Assembly: GCA_949316235.1 (NCBI GenBank) | Contig: OX438755.1 | Coordinates: forward strand, 19,863,151-19,927,150 | Origin: Oegoconia quadripuncta | Lineage: Eukaryota > Arthropoda > Insecta > Lepidoptera > Autostichidae | DNA: 64,000 nt | Reading direction: 5' to 3' | The notes under the pieces: model-generated | Told to the model about the DNA's origin: nothing | Databases searched by the model: none | What the model saw: only the letters and a program-made list of their open reading frames with translations | Position numbers and translations under genes: made by a program | Shown: positions 1 to 9,788 of the stretch, piece by piece | Numbering within the stretch: the stretch's first letter is position 1 | Layout of the letters: each line of letters begins with the position of its first letter

Positions 1-780
1 ATGCTAAGGCATGAACCATATAGTACTGAGTATATTAATTCTGTGCCACAGCGCTGATTTTCAGCTGGCACCTTTGTAGGAGGTTAGGCGCTCATAGAAT
101 AATTAAAAAAATATTAAAATAATCGACGCCACATATTGCCTAATTAATACATATGTTTATGCATCATCATCAACTGGTGATACTGTTGAACATCGCCAAT
201 TTAAAAAACAACCGGGTCACAGCAGTAGGTTACTTTTTGGCCAAAAAAAACGTCTACTTAATGTGTTCCTTCCCGATATAACGCTGGCACAAAACAGGTC
301 CAAATCAAACTCTATCGCGATTATAAATCGATATTGAGATTAAGATCTTAGTCTCAATACTATTTATTTTGATTCTATTAAATATGCAACAGATTCTTAA
401 GCGTCAACTTAAGGTAATCTCAATCTTGAGAACGGGGCCTTGGAGTAATAACATTTATAGAGTTATCGCGACCCTCTTGTGTGTGAGGGTGCCGATAGAG
501 AGTTTTTCATCGAATTCGTGATCAAATGGCCTTATCAGAGAGGGCAAGATCCTCCGGGTGTCTACAATTTCTATAATTTGACCAATCAAAGAGCTGCTAA
601 ACTTGATCCATTACATTCAAAAAACAGTTTTATTCGAAAAATTGGAGAATAATTCCGAGGTAAAAGTTACTTCGAATGAGAAGCTAACTCTGTATTTACA
701 AATTTTTATTTAACTTTCTTGAAACTTTCGTTTTCACGGAGCTGAAATTTTACAGGCTCGTTCAATTTGACAATAGATTT
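1..780. other. No gene seen; possible old MITE at 300-440
   Basis: AT-rich, no exon recognised. Around 325-435, GATATTGAGATTAAGATC and CTCAATCTTGAGAACGGGGC resemble the ends of the element at 54831-55171, so an old relative may lie here. The region should be intron of SerT. Confidence 0.3.
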
Positions 781-965
781 ACAGACCGATTTGACGACCG
801 ATTTGTGTAGTGGATAGTAACCCTGTCGGCGAAGCCAACGGTTTCGGGCTCGAATCCCGCGAGGGGTAAATATTGTGATGAATTATTCCCGAATAATTCC
901 AATGTCGTACTCGTTCGGGAATACCGCTGCTGAATAATAGATCTAATCTAACTAACATTATAAAT
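781..965 (+). repeat. SINE-C head fused to a fragment of retroelement E
   Basis: A tRNA-like head with TTGTGTAGTGGATAGT and B-box-like GGGCTCGAATCCCGC runs to about 870, then changes into the CGTACTCGTTCGGGAATACC segment of element E, and back to AT-rich sequence. Confidence 0.6.
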
Positions 966-966
966 G

Positions 967-1142
967 TGAAAGTTTGGATGTTTTTTGTTTGTTTCGTGCT
1001 CAATCACGGCGAAACGGATGAACGGATTTGGATGAAACTTTGTACGTAGGTAGAACGTATTACCCTGGATTAAGACAGGATATTTTTATTCCCATAAATT
1101 GAGCAATTCCCGCGGGATATACAAATTACCGCGCTAAAGCTA
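967..1142 (-). repeat. Dispersed repeat G (CCCGCGGG element)
   Basis: Reverse of the element seen at 29935 and 41342: TCACGGCGAAACGGATGAAC, then CCTGGATTAAGACAGG and AATTCCCGCGGGATA. It is a common lepidopteran repeat type by my recollection. Confidence 0.65.
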
Positions 1143-1164
1143 GTGTTTATATGTATAAATATTT

Positions 1165-1350
1165 ATGTATGTTTGCGGGTTCGAATCCCGCGAGGAGTAA
1201 ATGTTTATGAATGATGAAATGAATATGAATATTTATTCCCCAGTCATGGATGTTTATATAAATATTTATGTATGTTTATCCGTTATCTATAGTACAAGCT
1301 TTGCTTAGTTTAAGACTAGATGATTGGTGTAAGTGTCCGAAATATTTATA
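1165..1350 (+). repeat. SINE-C, 5'-truncated
   Basis: Begins at the B box (GCGGGTTCGAATCCCGCGAG) and runs through CAAGCTTTGCTTAGTTT to GTGTAAGTGTCCGAAATA, the SINE-C 3' end. Confidence 0.7.
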
Positions 1351-1389
1351 ATTATTTATTGATAGACATGAACTAATGCTGCAGCCAGG

Positions 1390-1660
1390 ATAGTCTTCGG
1401 ACCACTAGGAGTGGGGAGGGATTCCACCCGTATATAGTTAATATACCGAACATTCGCACTAAGAAATTCGATTCTTCATTCATCATCCGAACAGCCAAGG
1501 CATGGAACTCCCTTCCGGCGTCAGTCTTTCCTGAATCCTACAACATTGGGATCTTCAAGAGCAGAATGAATAGGGATCGCGTGCTTCATCTTCGACCACA
1601 TCGTCACTTTCCATCAGGTGAGATTGTGGTGAAACGCGAATCCAGTCAATCATAAAAAAA
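1390..1660 (+). repeat. 3' end of non-LTR retrotransposon D
   Basis: The reading frame contains [15 protein letters not shown], the C-terminal signature of a non-LTR reverse transcriptase, then CCATCAGGTGAGATTGTGG and an A-run. Related copies occur at 18530 and 34865. Confidence 0.7.
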
Positions 1661-1973
1661 AAGTCTTCTCACGAGGGAAGCTCCTTAACGGTTAATAGCA
1701 CGGATACGAAATATTGTATACACTGTGAGTTTTAATAATTAAACATGATTTTCGCGATGCCCTGATGCGGCAGCCTGGATTGTTGCCCTAAGAGGGATCT
1801 CCTCAACTGTTCGTCATCCGTGCTAGGATTAAAAAAAAAATACTGTTATGCATTAAAAAAAAAAATTAATTTTGCATAATTCATAATTCATTTATTGTTG
1901 CTTTCCATGGTTACAAGGTCTTTCAATTTACATTTTGGTTCTTAACATGGAAGCCCTGTTAGGGCACTACAAC

Positions 1974-2408
1974 TATTATATTATATTATATTATATTATA
2001 TATATTATATTATATTATATTATATTATATTATATTATATTATATTATATTATATTATATTATATTATATTATATTATATTATATTATATTATATTATAT
2101 TATATTATATTATATTATATTATATTATATTATATTATATTATATTATATTATATTATATTATATTATATTATATTATATTATATTACATTATATTACAT
2201 TATATTACATTACATTACATTACATTACATTACATTACATTACATTACATTACATTACATTACATTACATTACATTACATTACATTACATTACATTACAT
2301 TACATTACATTACATTACATTACATTACATTACATTACATTACATTATATTATATTATATTATATTATATTATATTATATTATATTATATTATATTATAT
2401 TATATACA
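1974..2408. repeat. Pentanucleotide satellite (TTATA)n with a (TTACA)n core
   Basis: About 435 bp of a 5 bp unit. TTATA units fill the two flanks; an almost pure TTACA block runs from about 2186 to 2346. The long frame through it is a repeat artefact. Confidence 0.97.
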
Positions 2409-2831
2409 TTATTATAATATACGGCATATACGGTTACAATAGAATAATATGTGATAATAATGATTTTGAAAAAAAATAAACTACCTATGCCAATAACTTC
2501 TATTTCACTTACCTAATAATGCCCTATTTATAAAACTCATCCGTTATATGTAGTTTTTTTTATATAATTTATAGCGTCTATAACATGTAGGTATGTGTTT
2601 ACATTAGCCACATTAAGATGCGTATACAAAATCAATGTTACATCCGAGTTTGGTAATAAAACATGCGTGATCATGATATCTTCACACAAGTGGCTCATTA
2701 TTCGTTTATCTTTTGCAATAACACATTTTTCGCTTCGAGTGATGTCGCTATAATATTTGTTCAATGACATAAAGCGACACATGCTACTCTATCAAGAAAG
2801 TACCGGGAAAAGATCAATAATATACATTTAT

Positions 2832-3060
2832 TTATACACGACGGGTCCGTACTTGACCTCAATCACACCTGATGTTAAGTGAAGATGAGGTCGAAGGTGG
2901 AAGCGTACTGACCCGGAAAACCCAACACATTTGGGGGACTGGCTATCTTATCTCTGACAACCGGAACACAACAATGCTATTAACATTGCTGCTTGGCGGC
3001 AGATTTAGATAGGATGGTGGTAGCTAGCCAGGCGGACATTTAATATGCCCTACCACTACA
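2832..3060 (-). repeat. SINE-A, head truncated
   Basis: Minus-strand copy of the SINE-A body: GACCTCAATCACACCTGATG, TGACCCGGAAA, CTCTGACAACCGGAACAC, GCCGCCAAGC and the end GCCCTACCAC. Confidence 0.85.
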
Positions 3061-3154
3061 AATTTGGATATCTCCTAAATTCTCTCGAAAATGGCATCCA
3101 TTAAATAATCCAACTGTAATAAAAGGTAGGTGACAGTTTTCGAAACAGCTGGAC

Positions 3155-3341
3155 TGATTTTCTCGAACCTTTGGAATTCATTGGAACCTTCAAGAAACGA
3201 GCCTACACCTTCCTCAAAGGCCGGCAACGCATCTGTGACCCTTTTGGTGTTGCGGGTGTCCATGGGCGGCGGTGATTGCTTTCCATCAGGTGACCCGCAT
3301 GCTCGTTTGCCGCCCTCATATAAAAAAAAAAAAAAAAAACA
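3155..3341 (+). repeat. 3' end of non-LTR retrotransposon E
   Basis: Contains CTTCAAGAAACGAGCCTACA, the frame [17 protein letters not shown], then CCATCAGGTGACCCGCATGC and an A-run at 3321-3340. Confidence 0.8.
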
Positions 3342-3473
3342 TGGCCATGAAACATCTCGTGAACACTATCATTCGACAATAAATCGTTTTCAAACTGTTT
3401 TTGCGACAAAACTACAGAGACAGTAGGTCTAGCACAACGACGTCACATACTCGTAGCGCTCTCTACTAGTATA

Positions 3474-4514
3474 CAGGGCGTCCCACGGCTATGCCACATG
3501 GAGGGAAAGTACCTTGAATTTTGTAGATGGAACATTTTACTGAAAGAAGACATTATTTTAATTTAAAAAACAATTTAAACTGCATTCATAGATTTTTAAA
3601 TAAGTACATGGTTGAACCGGGAATCGAACCCTTTATTTATAAAAAAAAAATTACCATGTAACTTTATCATACCGATCGAAAGGCTTCATCATAAGGATAA
3701 TTTTTTGCTAAATAATATAGTGTCAGAAATAAAAGGAAGACCATGAATTTTAACATTTTTAATACAAAATTAATCAAATTTATCAAATGCTCAAAATGAG
3801 TCCCATCCTGTTCAATACAAAGTCGCACTCTTTTGATTATTTCGCTCCCTGTCCATTTTTTGATCATGTTGTGGTGGATATTTAGAATAATACGTCGAAG
3901 TTCAGTTTGTAGCTCGTGGACACTTTGACACTGGTTCTTGTAAAGTAAATTTTTTACATAACCCCATAAAAAAAATCTAACGGGGTTAGATCTGGGGATC
4001 TCGGCGGCCATTTTTTCGTCCATTTGTCCCGATCCAGGAAAGAAAATGTTCATTGAGATAGTCCTACTTACTAATTACGTATCTCTTTATCATTTTATCA
4101 TGAACTTAAATTATAATAGGGAAATGATGCATACTTCTCGAGTGGGTAATTAGTATTAGTAATGATAATGTCAGTTGTATGTCCTTACGGCAATGTCAGC
4201 TTTTCATTTTTCTGAACAAAATTGAACATCTAATGTTAAAATTCATGGTCTTCCTTTTATTTCTGACAATATGTTATTTAACAAAAAATAATCCTTATGA
4301 TGAAGCCTTTCGATCGGTATGATAAAGTTACATGGTAATTTTTTTTTATAAATAAATGGTTCGATTCCCAGTTCAACCATGTACTTATTTAAAAATCTAT
4401 AAATGCAGTTTAAATTGTTTTTTAAATTAAAATAATGTCTTCTTTCAGTAAAATGTTCCATCTACAAAATTCAAGGTACTTTCCCTCCATGTGGCATAGC
4501 CGTGGGACGCCCTG
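3474..4514. mobile_element. Mariner-like element with long terminal inverted repeats
   Basis: Ends are CAGGGCGTCCCACGGC and its reverse, flanked by TA on both sides. Inverted arms run about 3474-3765 and 4237-4514 and match nearly base for base. The unique centre of about 470 bp encodes the C-terminal part of a transposase on the minus strand. Confidence 0.85.
3760..4053 (-). pseudogene. Mariner/Tc1-type transposase, C-terminal remnant
   Basis: The minus frame contains PRSNPVRFFLWGYVKN, matching the PRSPDLTPLDFFLWGYLK motif near the third catalytic acid of mariner-like transposases, and RVRLCIEQDGTHFEHL, the usual C-terminal end. The N-terminal two-thirds and most of the catalytic triad are missing, so it is not functional. 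Confidence 0.8.
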
Positions 4515-4599
4515 TATATGAGATATTTTTATCCTATGCAATAAAATGTTTTGATTTTAGACGTTTCGATTTTCCAAATTGAGTCCCGTAATTAAATTA

Positions 4600-5060
4600 G
4601 GCTTGAGTAAAATAATCGATATATGTATATCGTCGATATTTTTGATCTCGTTATATCAATACTCGATATTTATTTTTGAGTATCAAATTCGTATCCATTT
4701 AGATATTTTTTATTATACCTATCCCAACGGAACGCATCATCTGTCCCATCATATTTCCAGCCATATTTTTTGTGGCTGGCTGTATGGCGCATTGCTTTTA
4801 ATGTCCATATCCGACGAATACTGGTTTGTTTGATTAAATTCATCTAGTATCCATAGCACAAGCTTTGCTTAGTTTGGGACTAGATGATTGGTGTAAGTGT
4901 CCGAAATATTAAAAAAAAAAAAAAAAAATTTTTTTACGAATTTTAAATATTTTGGGGTTTGAGCAAAGATATCGATTAATCGAAATATCGATATTTTTTA
5001 TTTGATAAAAACGATACCGTTCAGAAATATCGCAATGTGTATCGATAATTTTTCCCCAGT
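4600..5060. repeat. ATCGATAT-rich segment interrupted by a SINE-C tail
   Basis: Many ATCGAT and CGATAT motifs lie in inverted arrangement on both sides of a SINE-C 3' end (4840-4912, with an A/T run to 4935). It looks like an old palindromic element carrying a SINE insertion, but I cannot fix its ends. Confidence 0.4.
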
Positions 5061-5435
5061 TGCCATCCCTAAATTATATTCCCTACATTTTACATTTCTT
5101 ACCCATCGATACCAGAGCGCGCTCCACACATAAACTAATTACAAAGCTGACGCTATATCATTTGATTACTCAACAGATGGCTCTGATTCAATTCAAACAT
5201 GGCACCGACACGCCAAGTTTGCGCGCGAAAATTGACGACGCGATTGATTAATTGAATTTCAACAGTTTGAAGATTTATTGTCTGTTAATAAAGCGAATGA
5301 ACGATGTCTTACTTCTGTTTGGCGATGGATATGATAGGATTTGAGAATGGGGTTATGTCAACGCTTTGAAATTATAGTATTTTTAAACTATAGACCCGCC
5401 CAGGCTTCGCACGGGTGCAACTACTTTCTATGGCG

Positions 5436-5572
5436 CAATGTGAACAACATAGGGTTCACAAATCGGAGGTCGCGGGTTCAATCCTTGTCGGGGTAAGGAC
5501 ATATTTTGTACTCGGATTGGTAACTAGTAGGGCATTTTAATTGTCCGCCTGGCTAGCTACCACCATATTATT
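5436..5572 (+). repeat. SINE-A, partial
   Basis: Head with GTCGCGGGTTCAATCC and body to CTGGCTAGCTACCACCAT, then truncated into element F. Confidence 0.75.
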
Positions 5573-6020
5573 TAATATCAGACTATTTAAATGATAAACG
5601 TTCCTGGACATAACCAGCTCGTTCCCATGCCATTCTATTTCACAATTAATAAAAAATATAATAAAATACTAAATAAAAATATTTTATTTACTTCTAAACT
5701 TAGTTTAGTTACATATTTTGCTGGGACACTCATTTTAAGTTTATATAACAACATTGTGTTAGGAAGCCCCGCTCTTCATTACGTATACGGCAATATCCAG
5801 TATATATTCTTCTTATTTTTCTTTGTCGAATCATAAATTTAACAATTATTCCAAATTGTATTTGTATTGCCTAATTGAAAAAGAGCAACCCTTGAGTTTC
5901 TTGCTCGTTCTTCTCTGGGGAGACTGCCTAGTGAATGAGCGCTAACTGTATGTCATGACGATTTCAAATGTTATTCTTAAAACTTACGAAATAAAACATT
6001 TTTGATTTGATTTGATTTGT
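5573..6020 (+). repeat. 3' end of non-LTR retrotransposon F, degenerate
   Basis: Contains ATCAGACTATTTAAATGATA, AAGAGCAACC, GAGTTTCTTGCTCGTTCTTC, AATAAAACATTTTTGA and a (GATTT)n tail. A central stretch differs from other copies. Confidence 0.65.
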
Positions 6021-6184
6021 ATATACACAACTAAGTTGGAAGGTTAAATTTACATTTACATACGGTTAAGTTTTATTTTATATTAATTTAATGTCGTGCA
6101 TGTGTTACCAAATACATTTTATGTAGTGTAATTTTGAGGGTAGACCGAGTAAATGATGTGTTTGTATTTAATTTTGTACTCGTC

Positions 6185-6430
6185 AGTATATATAATAAAT
6201 AAATAAATAAATATTTCGGACACTTACACCAATCATCTAGTCCCAAACTAAGCAAAGCTTGTGCTATGGATACTAGATAACGGATAAACATACATAAACA
6301 TTTATATAAACATCCAAGACTCGGGAATAAATGTTCGTATTCATCACACAAACATTTACCCGTCGCGGGATTCGAACCCGCAACCGATGGTTTCGCTGAT
6401 AGGGTCACTATCCACTACACCAAACGGTCA
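6185..6430 (-). repeat. SINE-C, near full length
   Basis: Minus-strand tRNA-like head (reverse of GGTTGCGGGTTCGAATCCCG) at 6360-6425 and the full body to the TTATTTATTTATT tail. It is not a functional tRNA gene: the head lacks a paired acceptor stem and is part of a family. Confidence 0.85.
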
Positions 6431-6749
6431 TCAAATAAAGAACAGTTTAATTCCCTCACCACAAATGAAGCTTTACAACACCACTTCAAGGCTAAGTAAG
6501 ACTTAGTACCTACATACACCATGGATGTTGCTATCAACAATACAATCTGTTGACTAACTTAGATAAGTTTTGAGCCAGGTCACTAAATAGGTACTTAATA
6601 GTATAGCCAAGTGGACATAGTTACCGTTCAAACTAATGGATAGGTCGGAAATCGAATTCGTAACTGATCGGCGATAGGACCAGAGGAAGTGGATATAATA
6701 CCCATAGATTGTAAATATAATTGCGTTTCACTTTAGGAAACCTTTTTGG

Positions 6750-6910
6750 ACCTCAATCACACCTGATTTTAAGTGAAGATGTCGGAACACAATAAGGCTA
6801 GGGGCAACCATTTATTTGTTCATCCCGCGGGAACTAATCACTTTATCGGGATAAAAGTATCCTATGTCTTAATCCAGGGTATACATTCTACCTATATACC
6901 AAATTTTAAG
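6750..6910. repeat. SINE-A tail (-) and repeat G fragment (+)
   Basis: CCTCAATCACACCTGAT at 6752-6775 is the SINE-A end. CCCGCGGGAACTAATCACTT at 6825 up to CTACCTATATACCAAAT belongs to repeat G. Confidence 0.55.
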
Positions 6911-7315
6911 CCAAGTCAAGCCAAGTTTTTGTCAGGAAAAAATTAAACCTAATAATTGCAATATTTAAAACGCACATTTCCTTACAAAAAGTCGGTCATA
7001 TAAGTATCGGCAAAAACATCGGCCCGATTGTCGGACCTACAAAAAGCCGGAAGTGTGCTAATGCTTCAACACTACTGCTTGGTAGTTTCTAATAGGATGG
7101 TCGTAGCACAGGGGCATTTTAGTCCAGTAAGGATACAGTTTTAACTTCCTGTAATTTTAAAGGCCGTGATTTTTTCACATGGATAGAGTAGAGTACCTGT
7201 CAGTGATAGAATTTAAAAAACATCTTACAAATCGGTAGCTTGCTTTAGTTATAATATACATATTTAGTAATAAAACATAGACTTTTTTTTTTGTTTTTTT
7301 TTTTTAATTTTATTT

Positions 7316-7670
7316 TCTCCTCTAGGAGAAGGCAAAGGGATCTAGCCCATAACAGCCATGTATTATTTATCTTATTTCTTCAGTTTGTAAGTCAGTCTCA
7401 GTCAAAACAAGTAATTCGTCGTATACTTGGCGTATACAGAGTATAGTCACGGTCAACTCATTCTTCAGTAAAGTGGCAGAATGCTTTACAAAAGATTTTG
7501 GCGTCTTCTTGTGGGAACCCAAAAGCTTCGTTACGCACTTTAATTTACACTTCCCTTCACTTGTACACCATCACTAACGTTTGCTGCACAATATTCTGCC
7601 ATTATTAAGCTTCAAAAGTTAGAATGCACAAATTATAAGAATTATAAAGAAAAATGCAACTTCACTCGCC
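7316..7670 (+). repeat. Dispersed repeat H, copy 1
   Basis: About 350 bp, including GTATACTTGGCGTATACAGA and CACAATATTCTGCCATTATT, present inverted and about 90 percent alike at 59874-60222. No coding potential is seen. Confidence 0.8.
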
Positions 7671-7849
7671 GAGTTCCCGCCAAAAAGCTTAAAACATAGA
7701 CTATAATGATTAAAATTTCCACTGTGAATTTCATTGCCTCGGAGAATATACTTAGAACTCCTGTAATTATTTTCAAAAAAATCGAGCAATAACTTCTTTA
7801 CAATTATGAAAAATTTAACCAAGGGCAAATATAAGATTCAATGAATTTT

Positions 7850-8920
7850 TTTTTTTAAATATAAAGTAGCTATTGATATTTTTTTTAGAAAATAGTTTTA
7901 GAAGACCTTAACATCTTCTACAACGCAATGAAGTGCACAGTGGTAACTTTAATTTAATATTGTAGGTTTTATAACTAAATACCTACACTATACCTAAAGC
8001 AAACTCCTGATTCGTGAGAAAATATTTTTTACAATATCACTGACAGGTCCTTTGACTATGTACAAAAAATCAAGGCCTTTAAGAGTATAGGAAGTTACAC
8101 CCCTAAATATGAATATCTTAACTGGACTATTTACAAATATGCTACTAACTATCAAACCAACTACTAACTATGAATATCAATATGAAACCGATTTTTTTCC
8201 GATATCTAACAGACTGTTTGTAGGACTCTTTTTGTTAATAAGATTTCATATACTGTGTACCTATATTTATTTCTGTGATCAACTATATATTCTTATTCTA
8301 ATTAGATGTGTACTTTGACGACACAATGCTTATTGCTAAGCTCTAAAGTCGGTTGTTTTGTTAATTTTTGGCCGGACAATTATTTCACATTATGATACTA
8401 ATGAAAGTGACATTTTGACGAGTTTTGACTAGTGCGATTTTATTTTATTCAAGACAACTAACAGCTACACAATACAATAATGTTTTATAATCTTATATGT
8501 AGACAATGGAGGTCATCGTGTAACCAACTCCGTTATCCACGACAATTTCATATAATAACTGCAGAGACAGAAAAGCAATCCGAACCTGTTAATTTAAAAC
8601 TTAAATATCACTAATTTCCGACAGGACTTCCAAACACTGTTTCTTATGTTGATCTTTAGACAAAAAGAATACATCCAAATCCGTTAGATATTTATTATAG
8701 ATGTTAGTCAGTCGACACAGGGGGTACGATTATTATCCGGGGAGGAAAGGAGCTCTACTTTAAAACTAGTTTTAATTTAGTTTAATGAAGTCACACCAGA
8801 ATCGACATCAATTCGGGACACAGCGGGCCGGGTCGCAACAAAAACATTCGCCGGCCATACATTTTATATGAATTATAGCGCATCGTGCTGGAACGAAGCG
8901 GATCCGCTTTATTGCATTAC
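7850..8920. other. Intron sequence, nothing recognised
   Basis: AT-rich, no exon, no clear repeat apart from short A/T runs. It probably belongs to the SerT intron. Confidence 0.5.
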
Positions 8921-8929
8921 ATTATAAGG

Positions 8930-9510
8930 TATGGGGAGCGTCAGTGGCTCAGTGGAGGAGACACAGTCTCCCAATTTAGGAGGATTTAAGGATTTTTTAA
9001 AATTTTTTCAATCTCCAGGTTCGCGTATAAGTACGTACACATACCACACCAAGCAGGCCATGTACCAATGACTTTTTAAATGTCGCAAATGGTCGCGGGT
9101 TCGAATCCCGCTAGGGGCATATGTTTGTATCATGAATACAGACATGTGTTCCCGAGTTATGGATGTTTTTCATTTATACATGTATTTATTTACAAAAAAA
9201 AAAACGTATTTGTGTAGTTTATCAACCATCTGGTATCCATAACACAAGCCTAGATGCTTACTGTGGACCTAGATGGCGCTGTGTGTTTGTGCAGACATTT
9301 ATTATTATTATTATTATTATTTATCTGACTGCTCTTAAACGGTGAAGGAAAACATCGTGAGGAAACCTGCATGCCTGAGAAATTTAGAAAAAAATTCTAA
9401 GGCATGTGAAGTCCCCAACCCGCTGTGACTATGGCCCTTACTCCCTCAATATTAGGGATGGTCTATATCCCTGCAGTGAGATGTTTACGGACTGATGATG
9501 ATGATGAACA
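8930..9510 (+). repeat. tRNA-headed element K interrupted by a SINE-B
   Basis: Head GTCAGTGGCTCAGTGG at 8939, arm GCCATGTACCAATGA at 9058, then a SINE-B (about 9085-9335), then the K 3' part GTGAAGGAAAACATCGTGAG to CCCTGCAGTGAGATG. Compare the intact K at 31235-31495. Confidence 0.75.
9085..9335 (+). repeat. SINE-B inside element K
   Basis: Begins near the B box GGTCGCGGGTTCGAATCCCG and runs through TATCAACCATCTGGTATCCA and AGATGGCGCTGTGTG to an ATT-rich tail. Confidence 0.8.
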
Positions 9511-9565
9511 GCCCGAGCTTTATGTAACCTTAGATAGTATTCCAAAACTGATACTTCTCCATCAG

Positions 9566-9788
9566 GCGTGGGCTACGCTATCTGCATGATAGACATCTAC
9601 ATGGGCATGTACTACAACACCATCATCGGTTGGGCTGTGTACTACCTGGTGGCATCGTTGGCATCTATCAACTCTGTGCTGCCGTGGACCAGCTGCAACA
9701 ATGAATGGAACACGCCTTTCTGCACGCCCATCACCTCACCACAGATCATCAACCTCAACGCTACCACACCGGCTAAAGAATTTTTTGA
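9566..9788 (+). CDS. SerT: SerT exon a: TM3 and extracellular loop 2
   Basis: Follows an acceptor ATCAG and supplies the last two bases of a Gly codon; ends with GA of a Glu codon before GTAAGT. Residues 1-30 form TM3 with YYNTI, whose second Tyr corresponds to human SERT Tyr176. The position of human Ile172 is Met here, as I recall for fly SERT. The loop has two cysteines (WTSC and PFC), the expected EL2 disulfide pair, and one N-glycosylation sequon, Asn-Ala-Thr. Confidence 0.93.

Noticed and set aside
1935..2417. A 160-codon open frame of repeated Tyr, Ile, Leu and His
   Set aside because: It is wholly the pentanucleotide satellite read in frame; 5 bp units give a repeating amino-acid pattern.
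6360..6425. tRNA gene candidates at many B-box sites
   Set aside because: All belong to SINE-A, B, C or K heads, without paired acceptor stems.
1..9565. SerT exons for TM1-TM2
   Set aside because: Searched for the expected LGNVWRFPY-type motif in all frames by eye; none seen.
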